Shown: piece by piece, positions 1 through 11,216 of the stretch | Layout: each line of letters opens with the position of its first letter | How positions within the stretch are numbered: position 1 is the first letter of the stretch | NCBI RefSeq assembly: GCF_003590095.1 | Contig: NC_039498.1 | Coordinates: 6,200,001-6,264,000, forward strand | Length of the DNA stretch: 64,000 bases | Direction: 5' to 3' | Origin: Trichoplusia ni | Taxonomy: Eukaryota > Arthropoda > Insecta > Lepidoptera > Noctuidae | Made by a program: the position numbers and the translations under genes | The notes under the pieces: generated by a model | The model's input: the letters and a program-made list of their open reading frames with translations, nothing else | The model's database searches: none | What the model was told of the DNA's origin: nothing

Positions 1-229
1 GAGCGAGGGCGAGCACATAGGTTTTATTTACTTTTTGTCTGCTTTACTCTGGTATAGCGCGCCTAGATTAATACCTACTCTGTCAATGTTAATTGGATTT
101 CTCCTTTACTTTAAATTTGAGTGTTATAATGTATTTGTTGTAGCATTTGAATTTGAAATTATGGTTTCAAGACTAAATAGCAAAAATATATATTTGTCAA
201 GGTTTTTTGACACTTTCATTCAATTTGAC

Positions 230-436
230 TACACGGATAGCCGAGCGGTTGAGGTCATCCCGCCTAAACCACTGGGCGCGACGTGTCGCGGGTTTGATCC
301 CCGTGTAGGACAAGCGTTTGTGTGATTCACGAATGCTTGTTCTGAGGCTAGGTGTCTTTGTGCATGTGAATTGTATGTTTGTGAAAGCCCCGCAACACAT
401 GGATTAAATTCCTTAGTGCGGGAGTAGCTTTTTAAC
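230..436 (+). repeat. tRNA-derived SINE, family S1, near full length
   Basis: The left part looks like a tRNA gene: an A-box-like stretch (gatagccgagcggttgagg) and a B-box-like stretch (gggtttgatcc). The outer ends tacacgg and ccgtgta are complementary, like an acceptor stem. A non-tRNA body follows, ending near a conserved ttccttagtgcgggag. The same body recurs at about ten other places in the window on both strands, so this is a retroposed SINE and not a working tRNA gene. Family name S1 is my label. Confidence 0.8.
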
Positions 437-604
437 AAAAAAGAAAGAAAAAAAATCTGTTATATCTGTAAGCACTTTAAGAAGACGAAGAACTGATTTT
501 AATGAAATTTGGCACAGTACCTACTACGTAGTACGTACCTACAAGCAAAGTAAAATTTTAACAAAGTAGGTATGAAAAAAAAAAAACGTTTTAATCCCTA
601 CTAT

Positions 605-832
605 ACCTTTAATATTATAAATGTGAAAGTAACTCTGTCTGTCTGGCTGTTACGCCTTCACGTCTAAACCACCGAACTGATTTTAATGAAATTTGGTACA
701 GAGATAGAGTTGACCTTGAGAAAGAACATAGGGTAGTTTTTATCCCGGACCTTTGAAGAGTTCTCTTTCTTGGAAACGCGATATAACCGACATCGACGTG
801 GACGAAGCTGCGGGCGAAAAGCTAGTAATAAA
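605..832 (+). repeat. Dispersed repeat, family R2 (ends gcgggcgaaaagctag)
   Basis: This stretch shares long near-identical blocks with 38205-38400, for example gattttaatgaaatttgg and agagatagagttgacc. A looser relative lies at 17385-17770. It starts near an attataaa motif and ends with a cgaagctgcgggcgaaaagctag-like tail. No coding potential was seen. It resembles the short non-autonomous retroelements common in lepidopteran introns; the class is not proven. Confidence 0.65.
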
Positions 833-836
833 TATA

Positions 837-3413
837 TTTTTTATTAACTAACTATTTACTTACGAAATATTACCTAACATTAATGTATGTACTGTTTAAT
901 ATAATATTTAAATAAACCGCCTCTAGCATACCTACTTTAAAATTTTAAACGGAACTTAGTAGGTAACAGTTGTCGCTCGCTGTAGGTGATTATCGCGTAG
1001 GTATAGGCGAGTTAGGACGGAGTCGACGGAGGCCTCTAGCCAATACATGGATGTGGTGGGAGTGAAATATTTGGAAAAAGATTTAATGGAAAAATGGGAT
1101 AGTGTAAATGATATGTACTCTTTCTTATTGCAAAAAAAAATTAAACTTGGGTTGGATTACTTACGTAATATTTGTTACCTATTAGGTAGAAAAAAATAAG
1201 TTACATAACGAAAACATACTCTTGATCATTTTAAATTTACCGAATTTTAATCTACACTAATAGTATAAAGAGGAAAACTTTGTTTGTTTCATTGTATTGA
1301 ATAGGCTCATAAACTTCTGGACCGATTTTAAAAATTATTTCACCATTCGAAAGCTACATTATCCACGAGTAATATAGGCTATATTTAATTTTGCACAAAA
1401 ATAGGCTTCCGTAAGATATTAGGGTTTTTCGAACACAAGGTGTAAAAAATCAACCAAAAAAGTTACTTATTTTGCGTACCCTGCCTAAACTATTAAAGAT
1501 AGAACCATAAAATGTTCTAAGTAATTGTAGATGTTATAAATATCTACAAAAAAGTTCGCGACACACTATACCTATCTATGTCGAGTGAGGTACAATAACC
1601 ATTTTTTTATTGAAAAATCTTCATTTTTTTTGGACTACATTTAAACGCGTTTATTTTACTCATGCTATTAATCCTTATCAAAATTAATTATTTCATCACT
1701 ATGTACAGTTAATGTAGATAATATTTGGTCTTTGAATAATTAAAATTGACGGTTGGTTCTGAAGTTATAGCGAAATTAAAATAGTACGATTTCTGCTGCA
1801 CGGCCCGTTATGATATTGTTGTGGTTATAAACGAGAAGGCGCTTTATATTAGCAAAATTTTTGTATTTTCTATCATATTTAAGCTCATAAATGTTATCTA
1901 TACTTCTATAGGTCCTAATATATAAAGCTGAAGAGTTTGTTTGTTTGTTTGTTTGTTTGAACGCGCTAATCTCAGGAACTACTGGTCCAAATTGAAAAAT
2001 ATTTATTTTATCATCACACTGCGACTAATTATTATTAAATATTAAGAATTAAATTACAGAAAAAATAAGTTGAAAACATGCTGTTAGCGGTGTTAAAATA
2101 TGCGAAATGCAAATGCTTTTGGTATTACGTATGTATTGAAAAGTTTTCGTTCACGTTTTATTTTATTAGATTTTTAGATTTAAGATACCTAATATCATTA
2201 AATCTTCTGATATAGACATCGTACAATAATTTCCAAAAAAAGCATTACTGGTTTTTGTGTTCACCAACGGTTCCGAAAATTAAATAACAAAAATAAAGCA
2301 TTTACTAAACAAAATTAGTACAATGCAGTGGTTATCAGTCATTATGAATGACTCGCTACAAAAGTACTACACGCACGCACACAGCTACGCGCTGCGCCGC
2401 GAGAAGTCCGATAGAGATAGCAATGTTTCGTCCGATTTTTGGCTCGCGTCGAATTGCAGTTGCGCGCTGCTTACACCGGCCTCTTAAGAGTCGATTTGCT
2501 CTGGATTACCACTGTTCAAAATAAGGATGGTACCAGTAATCTTGCGGAGATGCGATTACTCATTCGATGATGTAAGAAGATAGGCGGTACGAAGCCAACT
2601 GGGTTAGTTAGCTGACAGTATAAAAATAATAATTTTCTGTAGCAGAAGAAAATGAAGGTAGTAAGTACCAGGAAAGCAATTAACAGTAGGTGATAAGGGT
2701 AGTACCAGGAAAGCAGATAGTAGAGTTCATCAGGGTGATAGCAGGAGGGCAACTAGCAGTTAGCAGTAGATGTACATGAAGGGGGTACCATTAAATTTAA
2801 CGGGCGGAAGAAGTCACAGTACTCACAGTACATCTGAAGGTGTATTCGATCTTGCAGAAATGACGCGATTGGCTTAAGTAACTAATTCTGGTATTTTTGT
2901 GTGCAATGTTATTATCGACTCTTAGGCGGTACGAAGTTCGCCTTGAAAGATAGTTTACAATAAATATATAAAAAATGATTTTATTTCCAGTCAAAAGATC
3001 CACTAAGGATCTATTTGATGATACGTTTTGAAACGGTAGTGACATCTATACTCATTTTTAGACACCGCAGAGTACAGAGACATCTGTTGGAGCGTTTAAA
3101 AGCTTTAGAAGGGCTCATATTTTTTGTAAAAAAACATTTTATCGGTACAAGTGTCCTATTAAGATACCGTCAGAAAAGCGAAGTAATTCAAAGAGTTGAT
3201 TTGAGTAATTATTATATCACTAAAATCATCGCAATAACCATTTCTGTAGAAACCGTAATTTTATGACATAACGTCTGCAACAATCACTACAGTCTAGCTT
3301 GTCTATTGTTTGTCTTGTTTGACAAAAAGGACGAAAAGCCAGAGTTGACGGCTACTTTTTCTTATTTATTTTACGAAAACCAAAGCTAGTTATGGGATTA
3401 TAACAACTAAAAC
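837..3413. other. Intergenic, repeat-rich; no gene recognised
   Basis: AT-rich DNA with fragments of repeats. One repeat remnant lies at about 1253-1425. A truncated antisense copy of the ~250-bp family R1 with a (gttt)n run lies at about 1915-2035. A direct repeat ggcggtacgaag occurs near 2583 and 2932. A GC-richer patch near 2365-2500 has no recognised function. Short open frames here (for example 2516-2752 and 3015-3266) resemble nothing known and have no gene-like context. Confidence 0.5.
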
Positions 3414-5513
3414 ATGGAAAACCTGTACTGCAGATTCTGCGCCGAGCCCAAGAGCTCCGAAAAGCTTTTGAACCTTCAGAACGACGCAGAAAAACACGAT
3501 GAAATAATATTAAAACTCGCATTTGTGAATGCAGTGTATGTCAACGTTACGAACAGTGATATGTTGCCGAAAACGATATGTTTTATATGTTACAACAGTC
3601 TAAACAAGGCTTACGAGTTCCTCGACGGTGTGAAGAGAGCGCAAGACGTTCTATCTAACATTTTCACAGCAATAAATGAAACTAAAGACGACTTATCGGA
3701 CGACGATCGAATACCAGGTTTTGACGATTTTCTTGGTAACGACGACTCCGCCGCTGTTAAAACCGAAGGGAACACGTCTAGCAATCACATTGGACAGCAC
3801 ATAGTCGACGTAAGAGTACAAGTGAAGCAGGAATTGAAAGAAGAAGCGTCAGACGGCGAAGATCAATCAAATTACGTTGACGCCTTAAATGTACATGATA
3901 TTTTGAATGCTGCGATATGTAATGCCTCGTTTACGTCAAACGTGTACGAACCAGCGACGATACACGCTAAGGAGATCGGAGATTTGAGTAAGAAGGTCGT
4001 AAGATCCTGGAAAGAGTATCCATGGGTCTGTGGATACTGTAACATAGAGTTTTTAAACATTGATATGTTAAGGTCTCACTGTAAAGTTGTACACGGGAAG
4101 TGTTCTGCTTTCATGTGTATTGATTGCAAAGCGGGCAGGAACGAAGACTTCACTAGTTTTATGAAACATGTTAGGAAACATAGAAAAATGTTGAGGTATG
4201 TGTAATTTTTTAAGTAAAACATAATATTAATTTTTGAATAATACCTGATGAATTATTAGACTAATGTATGAAATCAATTAAATGTAAGTCCCCATGAGTG
4301 ACTAGAAATAAAGAGTATGGAAAAAGAAATTATATTAAATCCTGTGTGATTTTAGTACATTTGATGAAGTTAATATCTCTTTATTAGATATGGAGTTATG
4401 AATTATGATTTCCGGAGTTCCTCCAGTTCTTCTCCATAATAATGATATTTTAGAACCGTTCACCTTGAGTCATTAGGTACTGTTACATTTTAAAGATCTG
4501 GAAAAACAGCCTATTTTAAAAATCACACTTAGATTTTGGCATTACACAAAATAAATACTCATTACTCAATCAATTACGAATTGAATGAAATGAAGAAACT
4601 AATTAGAACTTTTTATAATTTCAGAAACCACTGCTACTACTGTGATTTAATATTAGATAAAACGGACAGCTTAACTAACCACATAAAACAACACTTTCAA
4701 AAATCACAATTACCGTGTCCACTCTGCGGTGAGATATTAGAAAACGAAGAATCCTTAAAGATCCACGTCCAAGACTTCAATACGATAAAACAGAAACGAA
4801 GACCGAGAAGAAAACCCGGTACACCCATCACCGTAGAAGATTTAACCTGTGAACTATGTAAAAAGGTCTATAAGAACCCAAATAGTCTACGTGACCATAT
4901 GAAGTTACACACGATTGACCGTAAAAGAAACTACACTTGTGATCGTTGCGGCAAAATGTTCTACAACAAAGGTACGCTCACATCACATATCTTATCACAT
5001 GACAAGAACCGTCCCCACGTTTGTAGAATATGTAATAAGTCATTCTTATACCCAAATATGTTACGAAGGCATGTAGAAATGCATTCTGGGATTAAACCGT
5101 ATTCTTGTGAGCAATGCGGACGGTGTTTTAGGCTGCAATACCAACTGAATGCCCATAAGATCATACATACGGACTCCATGCCATATGTATGCTCATATTG
5201 CAATAAAGCTTTTAGATTCAAACAGATTTTGAAGAACCATGAGAGGCAACACACCGGTGCTAAACCATATTCCTGTCAGCACTGCGGTATGGAGTTCACG
5301 AATTGGTCAAATTACAACAAACATATGAAACGGAGACACAATACGGACACTTCAAAGAAAAAGATTACACCAGAAGGAGTGTTTCCAGTTAATCCGGAGA
5401 CAGGACAGATCATGCAGGTCCAGGATCCAGCGGGCACTGAGGAGTGGAAGACCAAGATCATGATACCTGGGAAAAGAGGGAAAAAGAAAGTTATTAAGCA
5501 AGAGAATATTTAA
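3414..5513 (+). CDS. ZAD-C2H2 zinc-finger protein A (two exons)
   Basis: This is probably a DNA-binding transcription factor. Exons are 3414-4195 and 4625-5513, joined by a gtatgt donor and ttcag acceptor in phase 2, giving 556 residues. The N-terminus is a ZAD domain with zinc cysteines C6, C9, C56 and C59; in this family it usually mediates dimerisation. An acidic linker follows, then about ten C2H2 fingers. Finger 4 lacks its last histidine. The strongest fingers are the consecutive six at the C-terminus, with HTGAKPY-type linkers. The basic tail ends in GKRGKKK. The gene is collinear, finger by finger, with the gene at 13726-15312, so the two are paralogues. A poly(A) signal lies at 5571. 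Target genes cannot be read from sequence. The start ATG directly precedes the ZAD cysteines and is the natural choice. Confidence 0.9.
4196..4624 (+). other. Intron of zinc-finger gene A
   Basis: A 429-nt AT-rich intron with a gtatgt donor and tataatttcag acceptor. It separates finger 2 from finger 3. The paralogue at 13726-15312 is continuous across this point, so the intron was gained here or lost there. Confidence 0.85.
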
Positions 5514-5570
5514 TGTACAAAGCAATTTGATAACTTCTTTCATTATTGCTGTGGTGAACGACTGTAAATG

Positions 5571-5576
5571 AATAAA
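5571..5576 (+). terminator. Poly(A) signal AATAAA of zinc-finger gene A
   Basis: A canonical AATAAA lies 58 nt after the stop codon at 5513. It gives a very short 3' UTR. The position fits; cleavage was not observed. Confidence 0.6.
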
Positions 5577-6006
5577 GAATTTATCATTATCGCACGCGCA
5601 AGAATTATTTACTATTTGACAAAAAAAAACAGCTTCGTCTGATAGATTTCCAAAAAATATATCTCATTCGTATTTTTTTCGTTAGTGTCGTAACATCCGT
5701 TACATGGGATTGGGATAACGGGAAAACAGTGAGTAAAAATATCTTGTGGCGTCACTCGTACCAAGTTAAAAAAGGTAATTCGTTATCAATTTTTTTTGGA
5801 AATTGTCTGACGAACTAAACAGATTTAGTTGCGCCTCTGTCAAATGATAAGTGCGTTTGATGTATTGCAATAATCAACATATTAAGTGAAAAATGTCATC
5901 TACAACAATTAAAATTATTTCTCATATCTACTTGATGTCATATTGACCCTAAGTGTCTGTAAAGTGTAAGAAAAATGATCAATGTACAATGCAATCATTC
6001 GCATGT

Positions 6007-6196
6007 CACCACGCCAAACCCACTGAACGCTACGTATCGCGAGTTTAATCCCCGCGTAGGACAAGCATTTGTGTGATCCAAGAATGTTTGTCCTTAGTCT
6101 GGGTGTCTATGTGCATGTGAAGTAAATGTTTGTGAAACCGCTTTTGAAACCATCTGCGACACAAGGATTAAATTCCTTAGTGCGGGAGTCGTTTTT
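6007..6196 (+). repeat. SINE S1 copy, lacking its 5' tip
   Basis: It begins within the tRNA-like head (accacgccaaaccca) and keeps the B-box-like gagtttaatcc and the body through ttccttagtgcgggag. The poly-pyrimidine ttttcttttttc follows. It is diverged by scattered substitutions from the copy at 230-436. Confidence 0.75.
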
Positions 6197-6658
6197 CTTT
6201 TTTCATTCAACTATTTGATTGCGTATAGACATTTTAGCTCGTGACTGTACATAACAAAGACAATATTTATCCATAAACCTGAAAAAAAAACAAATATATA
6301 AGAAAAAAATCTTCTACGTTTTCTAAACTGTTTTTTTTCTTCGTATTATGATTGAAAAACATGAGTATTTTAAATAATTATTATTTAATGTAAAATTGTT
6401 GATAGTATTATTATTATTTAGTATTTTATTTATATAATAGTACGTACAATAACCTTAGTTATAAGTTGCACACAGCATCGAAAGGAAATGCAATATTATA
6501 TTTTTATGATTAAAGTATACAAATGTATAAAGCACACTTAATAGTGTTAATAAAAGATTAGAATTAAATGTAATTATTTTTGTTATTGAACTAGCTGTTG
6601 CTCGCGTCTTCGCCTGCTGTTGAATAAGGTTTTAAACACATTACCCTCTTTAAATAAA

Positions 6659-6912
6659 ATCTATACTAATCTATAAACCTGAAGAGTTTGTTTGTTTGTT
6701 TGAAAGCGCTAATCTCAGGAACTACTGGTCTAAATTTAAAAATTATTTTTGTGTTGAATAGACCATTCATCGAGGAAGGCTTTAGGCTATAAACCATCAG
6801 GCTGCGACTAATAGGAGCGAAGATACAATAGAAAATGTGAAAAAAACAGGGCAGGTATAAATCATAACTTATATCTTCTACCCACGGGGACGAAGTCGCG
6901 GGCAACAGCTAG
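6659..6912 (-). repeat. ~250-bp dispersed repeat, family R1
   Basis: Read on the minus strand it starts ctagctgttgcccgcgac and ends near a tagtatagat tail, preceded by a caaacaaacaaac run. Five more near-complete copies are at 53843, 54407, 59841, 60087 and 63278, on both strands. No long ORF is conserved. It is a non-autonomous mobile element; whether SINE-like or Helitron-like I cannot tell. Confidence 0.75.
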
Positions 6913-7036
6913 TCGAGTATAAGTTGCAACTACCTCCATACCAAATTTCATCTAGATCGATCTAGCTATTTCGGCATGAAGTTGTAACAAAAACGCACGG
7001 ACACACATTGACATATGAAAATTTAGGGCTTGGTGT

Positions 7037-7125
7037 GGTCTGGGTAAGTGACTGCGGTAGCTTAGTTGCTTAAATGACGGGCGCGTTGCACTAGGAATTC
7101 GAGTCCTGTCTGTGGTGAAAAAAAA
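7037..7125 (+). repeat. Fragment of a second tRNA-like SINE
   Basis: The stretch has a tRNA-like A box (gcggtagcttagttgc) and B box (attcgagtcctg). A purine-rich run follows. It differs from S1. It is too short and diverged to call a tRNA gene. Confidence 0.45.
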
Positions 7126-7251
7126 ACCTTGTATAACTTAGTTATTGATTCAAATAGTCGTCATAAATATCGGTCTTATTAATCATTGGCGATAGTTCAC
7201 TTTCGCATACACTAATTAGATAGTAATAATAGTATTGCTGTTTTCCACAGG

Positions 7252-7261
7252 AAGTGACGTA
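7252..7261. repeat. Target-site duplication, 3' side of the retrotransposon
   Basis: The sequence aagtgacgta here is identical to 12831-12840. The two copies bracket the element's poly(T) (poly(A) on its sense strand) and its 5' end. Confidence 0.9.
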
Positions 7262-7475
7262 TTTTTTTTTTTTTTTTTTAGTGTTTTGGCAATCTGCTAA
7301 CTTGCGCAACAATTACTGCCAGTGTCGCGTAGTGACCACACATGGGTATTCTGCGGGCTTAAAACTTTTAAGTTTTTTCAGGCGATATTTCGCTGCCTGT
7401 AACAACACAAAATATGAGTTAGTAGATACATACTTATCATAGAGATTATTTACAACCATAGACTAAATATAATAT

Positions 7476-10400
7476 TTACAATTTTATATTGTTAGTGTGA
7501 ATAAATTTAATAAAAGCACATATAATTTGGGGATTTGGGAAAAAGGAAAGGAGGTGGCGGACATTAACTGGGTTTTGGATCTTAAGCTTGCTTATGACTT
7601 GATCCATACTGCAAGCTTTGTTCCGGGGGCAGTTGAGGAAAATGTGGTCCAAGGTGCCTTCCTCTAGACCACACTCACACAGGGGATTATTAAGGACTCG
7701 GATTTTGTGTAAGAAAACTGGAGTGCAGCAATGACCAATGCGGATACGGCATATTACTGACGTAACCCGCTTTGGAACCTTTTTGAACTTGTGAAACCAA
7801 GGTTTGGAGGGGATAGAGGGCTGAATTGCTGCAAGTGCTCCACCCTTGGTCTTACTGGAAACATCCCAGTAAGATTGCCAGGCTTTGAAGAGGTCAGCTT
7901 TCGCCTTATGGATCAAGTCATAGGTTTCTATGCGGTAATGTGTCGTGTCTGCTAAACTGCTGGAGATAGCCGCCTTGGCAGCTGAGTCTGCGCACTCATT
8001 TCCCGCGATGCCCGTATGGCCTGGTATCCATACAAGTATTACCTCTACGTCCTTACTGGAGAGAAGGCACAAAAGTTCTTTAATGTTTATAATTATCGGA
8101 CTACGGAGGTTATCTTTTACTGAGTTTTTAACGATAGCTTCCAGGGCACTTCTGGAGTCGGAGAAAATTATAGCTTTCGTGATATTGCTATGCGAAAAAA
8201 TGAATTTACATGCCTCTAATATTCCAATGCACTCTCCAGTGAACACGGATGTCTCTGGAGGGCACTGGAATTGAAGAAAAGTTTTGAAGTTTGAAAGATA
8301 GACGGCAACCCCTGTTTTGCCATCCGGACTAAGCTTTGAAGCGTCCGTGTAAATTTGGGTGTGATTAGGCCACTTATCATTGACGAAGTGGGAAAAGCAA
8401 TCGTTTGCCTGAACAGTTTCCTTATTGACGCCAATGAAAGGAGTGAAATTAGGGAGAAAGTGTAGGACCTTGTATGGGGAGGTGAAGACAGGTAATTTAC
8501 TACACTGGCGAATCGGGGCATTCTCTCCAACCATACGTAGTTTTCTGAATGAGCTTAAAACCAAAGGGGGATCTTTGTGTCTCCAATATGAACTACGTCC
8601 GAGCAAGTTGTCCAGAGTGGACAGCTTCGGCAGCAGCTTGTGGTTAGAGTTAAGGACCATCTTGTACGTAAATTTGTCAGCAAGGTACTGCCTGCGAAGG
8701 AGAAGAGGAGGGTCGCCACTCTCAACCTGCAATGCGTTAATCGGTGTAGACCTCATACAACCCAATACAATGCGGAGGGCTTTTGACTGAACAACACCGA
8801 GCCGGGCCAGTGCAACTTTGCTGCACGGCTCCAACCAAAAACTGGCGTAGTCCAGCAAACTCCTTATTGTGGCATTGTAAATGAGTTTCAAGGTGAACGG
8901 ATGAGCGCCCCACCAAACGCCTGCGAGAGCTCGCAACAAATTTAATTTCTTCTCACATTTGTCCGTGACATAGTTAATATGAGAGACACCTGCTAATTTG
9001 GAGTCCAGGATGACACCCAGAAATTTCACGCAGTTCCCTAAATTTATAGGGAGGCCTTCAACTTCCAGGCGAACATCCGGGATAACTCTTTTCCGAGTGA
9101 AAATGAGTGATGAACTTTTGGGGGCGGATAAACTAAGGCCATGGGAGACGAGCCAGTGATTTAGGGAGTCGAGGGATACCTGCATGGACGCCGAGGCCTG
9201 ATCTATAGATTCATACGGCAGATATAGGCAGAGATCATCCGCATACTGCAAGATCCGGCAGTCACTGTTAAGGGCTCTGTGGAGGTCAGAAGTGTAGATG
9301 TTATAAAGTAGAGGACTGAGGACCGAGCCTTGAGGGAGACCTCTCCAAACGGTTCTGGTAACAGAGTCTACACCGGGAATGTGGAGCTTGACATGTCGAC
9401 CGGAAAACAAGTTGCAAATGCATCGTCGCATCTTAGCCGGAATGCTCAGCTGGCGTAGTTTACTACTGAGCACGGAAAGGAGGACATTGTCATATGCAGC
9501 CGAGATATCTAGGAAGACCGCTAAAACGGACTCGTTTTTTGAGAGAGCGATCCGCGTATCCGTGACAAGGACGCCAATGCTATCCATGGTGCTGAGTCCT
9601 TTGCGAAAGCCGAATTGGGATTCGGCCAAAAGGCTACGGCTTTCGAGAAACCATTCCAGCCTGTTCTTTATGAGGTGTTCAAGAATCTTACCAATGACGG
9701 GAGAAAGAGCGATTGGTCTGTAATGGTCTGCACTGTTGGGAGTTCTTCCTGACTTCAGGATAGGAATGATAAGCTGGGTTTTCCAGTTATCTGGGATATG
9801 GGAAAGAGAGAAACAGGAGTTGATAAGGGATAAGAGGTACTGGCGGCAAAGAGCTCCAGACCTCTTGTAAAAGGAGTAGGGAAAGCCATCAATCCCCGGG
9901 GCTGAGTCACGGACGTGGTTCAGAACTGCTTCTAACTCGGACATGGAGAAGGGTAGATCCAAGGGATCGTTGGACAGGATGGCGGGGTTTGGGGGTGCGG
10001 GACATTCCTCGCTAAGCAGAACGTAGGGCGGGGCTAGTTTGCACAGGAAGTTGGGAGCCAGGTCATGTGGAATAGTGGAAGGATTCTGGGTTGAGCAGCC
10101 ACGGCTGTATCCCTTGAACTTTTTCCAGATGATCGAGGAAGGGGACGTTGGAGAAAGGGAAGCACAGAATTTTTTCCAACCTTCGTATTTATTCTTTTTA
10201 AAGAGACGCCTGGATCTAGCAAGAATCCGATTGTACTCAATCAGGTTGGTCACCGACATAGACCCCACGTACCTAGACTCGGCATCCTTCCGGGCTTTGA
10301 CCATGGCAGAACACTCACGGTCCCACCACGGCGGGGACGAAAGCTTTCCAGAGGCCGAGTTTTTAAGGGGAATATTATGTTCAGCGGCCAACGAGACAGC

Positions 10401-11216
10401 TTCAGAGAATTGCTCTATACAGGCATCGAGGTTATCAGGAGAAACTTCTGGCAAGGAAGGGACCAGGGAGTCAAGGGTTTGGGAATACAAGTCCCAGTTT
10501 GCATCCGGGAGCTTGTATTTTAGGAGAGGAGGTTTGTCTCTACTGGGCAGCGATCTGTTAGTAAGGGTGGTGCGGATAGGATAGTGATCGCTACCGTGGG
10601 TGTGGTTTAGGCGCTGCCATTCCAGCTAGCCCGTTAGGCTGGTTGAGCAAATAGCAAGGTCAACACAACTTCTACTCTGTCCGGGTCTGGGAAGGCGGGT
10701 TTCCAGCCCACCATTGACAACACAGAGCCCGACCTCATCGATTAGATCGACAAGGTCCAGCCCCGGGCCATCACAGTGGTCAGATCCCCAAAGGACGTGG
10801 TGGCAATTAAAATCACCCAAGATTATAGTGGGGTTTTGGACGGTACAAATACTTTTGACGTATTGGAGACAGGTGGGGTTCGGGGATGGGATATAGATAG
10901 AAATAAAATCAATGCCCAGCAGGTTAACACCTACAGCATTGATCTCATCTCCGTGGGGGGGTAGGGAGAGGGGGGAAAAGGAGAAAGAATTATTTATGAG
11001 TATAGCGGCTCCGCCATACCCGTCGGGACGGTCATCACGGAGCACGCTATATCCGGGGACATTAAAATGGAGGCGTGGGGTTAGCCACGTCTCTGCTATA
11101 GCGAAGATAGCTGGAGTGTGAAAGTTAATCAAGTGAGTGACCTCATGTTTTTTTGGTAGGACACTCCTGGCGTTCCACTGCAGGAGATGGAATTTTGCGG
11201 TTGGAGAAGAGGTTGA
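7476..11216 (-). pseudogene. Retrotransposon ORF2: endonuclease, RT, RNase H; one nonsense codon
   Basis: ORF2 copies the element's RNA into DNA at a nicked target. The frame is open from 11216 to the stop at 7476, about 1246 codons, except for one in-frame TAG at 10628-10626. The endonuclease shows QWN near 11180-11172, AETW, GDFN and, just after the TAG, SDHYPI. The reverse transcriptase shows RPIALSP, FGFRKG, LDISAAYD, GLPQGS and the YADD active site (about 9245-9234). RNase H has its acidic residues in TDAS, GEC, SDS and NECAD. A CCHC-like cysteine motif is near the C-terminus. The TAG splits the endonuclease, so this copy should not make full ORF2. No ATG precedes the QWN motif; the first ATG (11132) would drop it. 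Confidence 0.9.

Noticed and set aside
230..310. tRNA gene with A and B boxes
   Set aside because: The same sequence with the same non-tRNA body recurs about ten times in the window, so it is a SINE head. The cloverleaf beyond the acceptor-like ends is poor.
8425..10584. Several plus-strand frames of 100-180 codons
   Set aside because: They are shadows of the retrotransposon ORF2 on the minus strand; no domain is recognisable.
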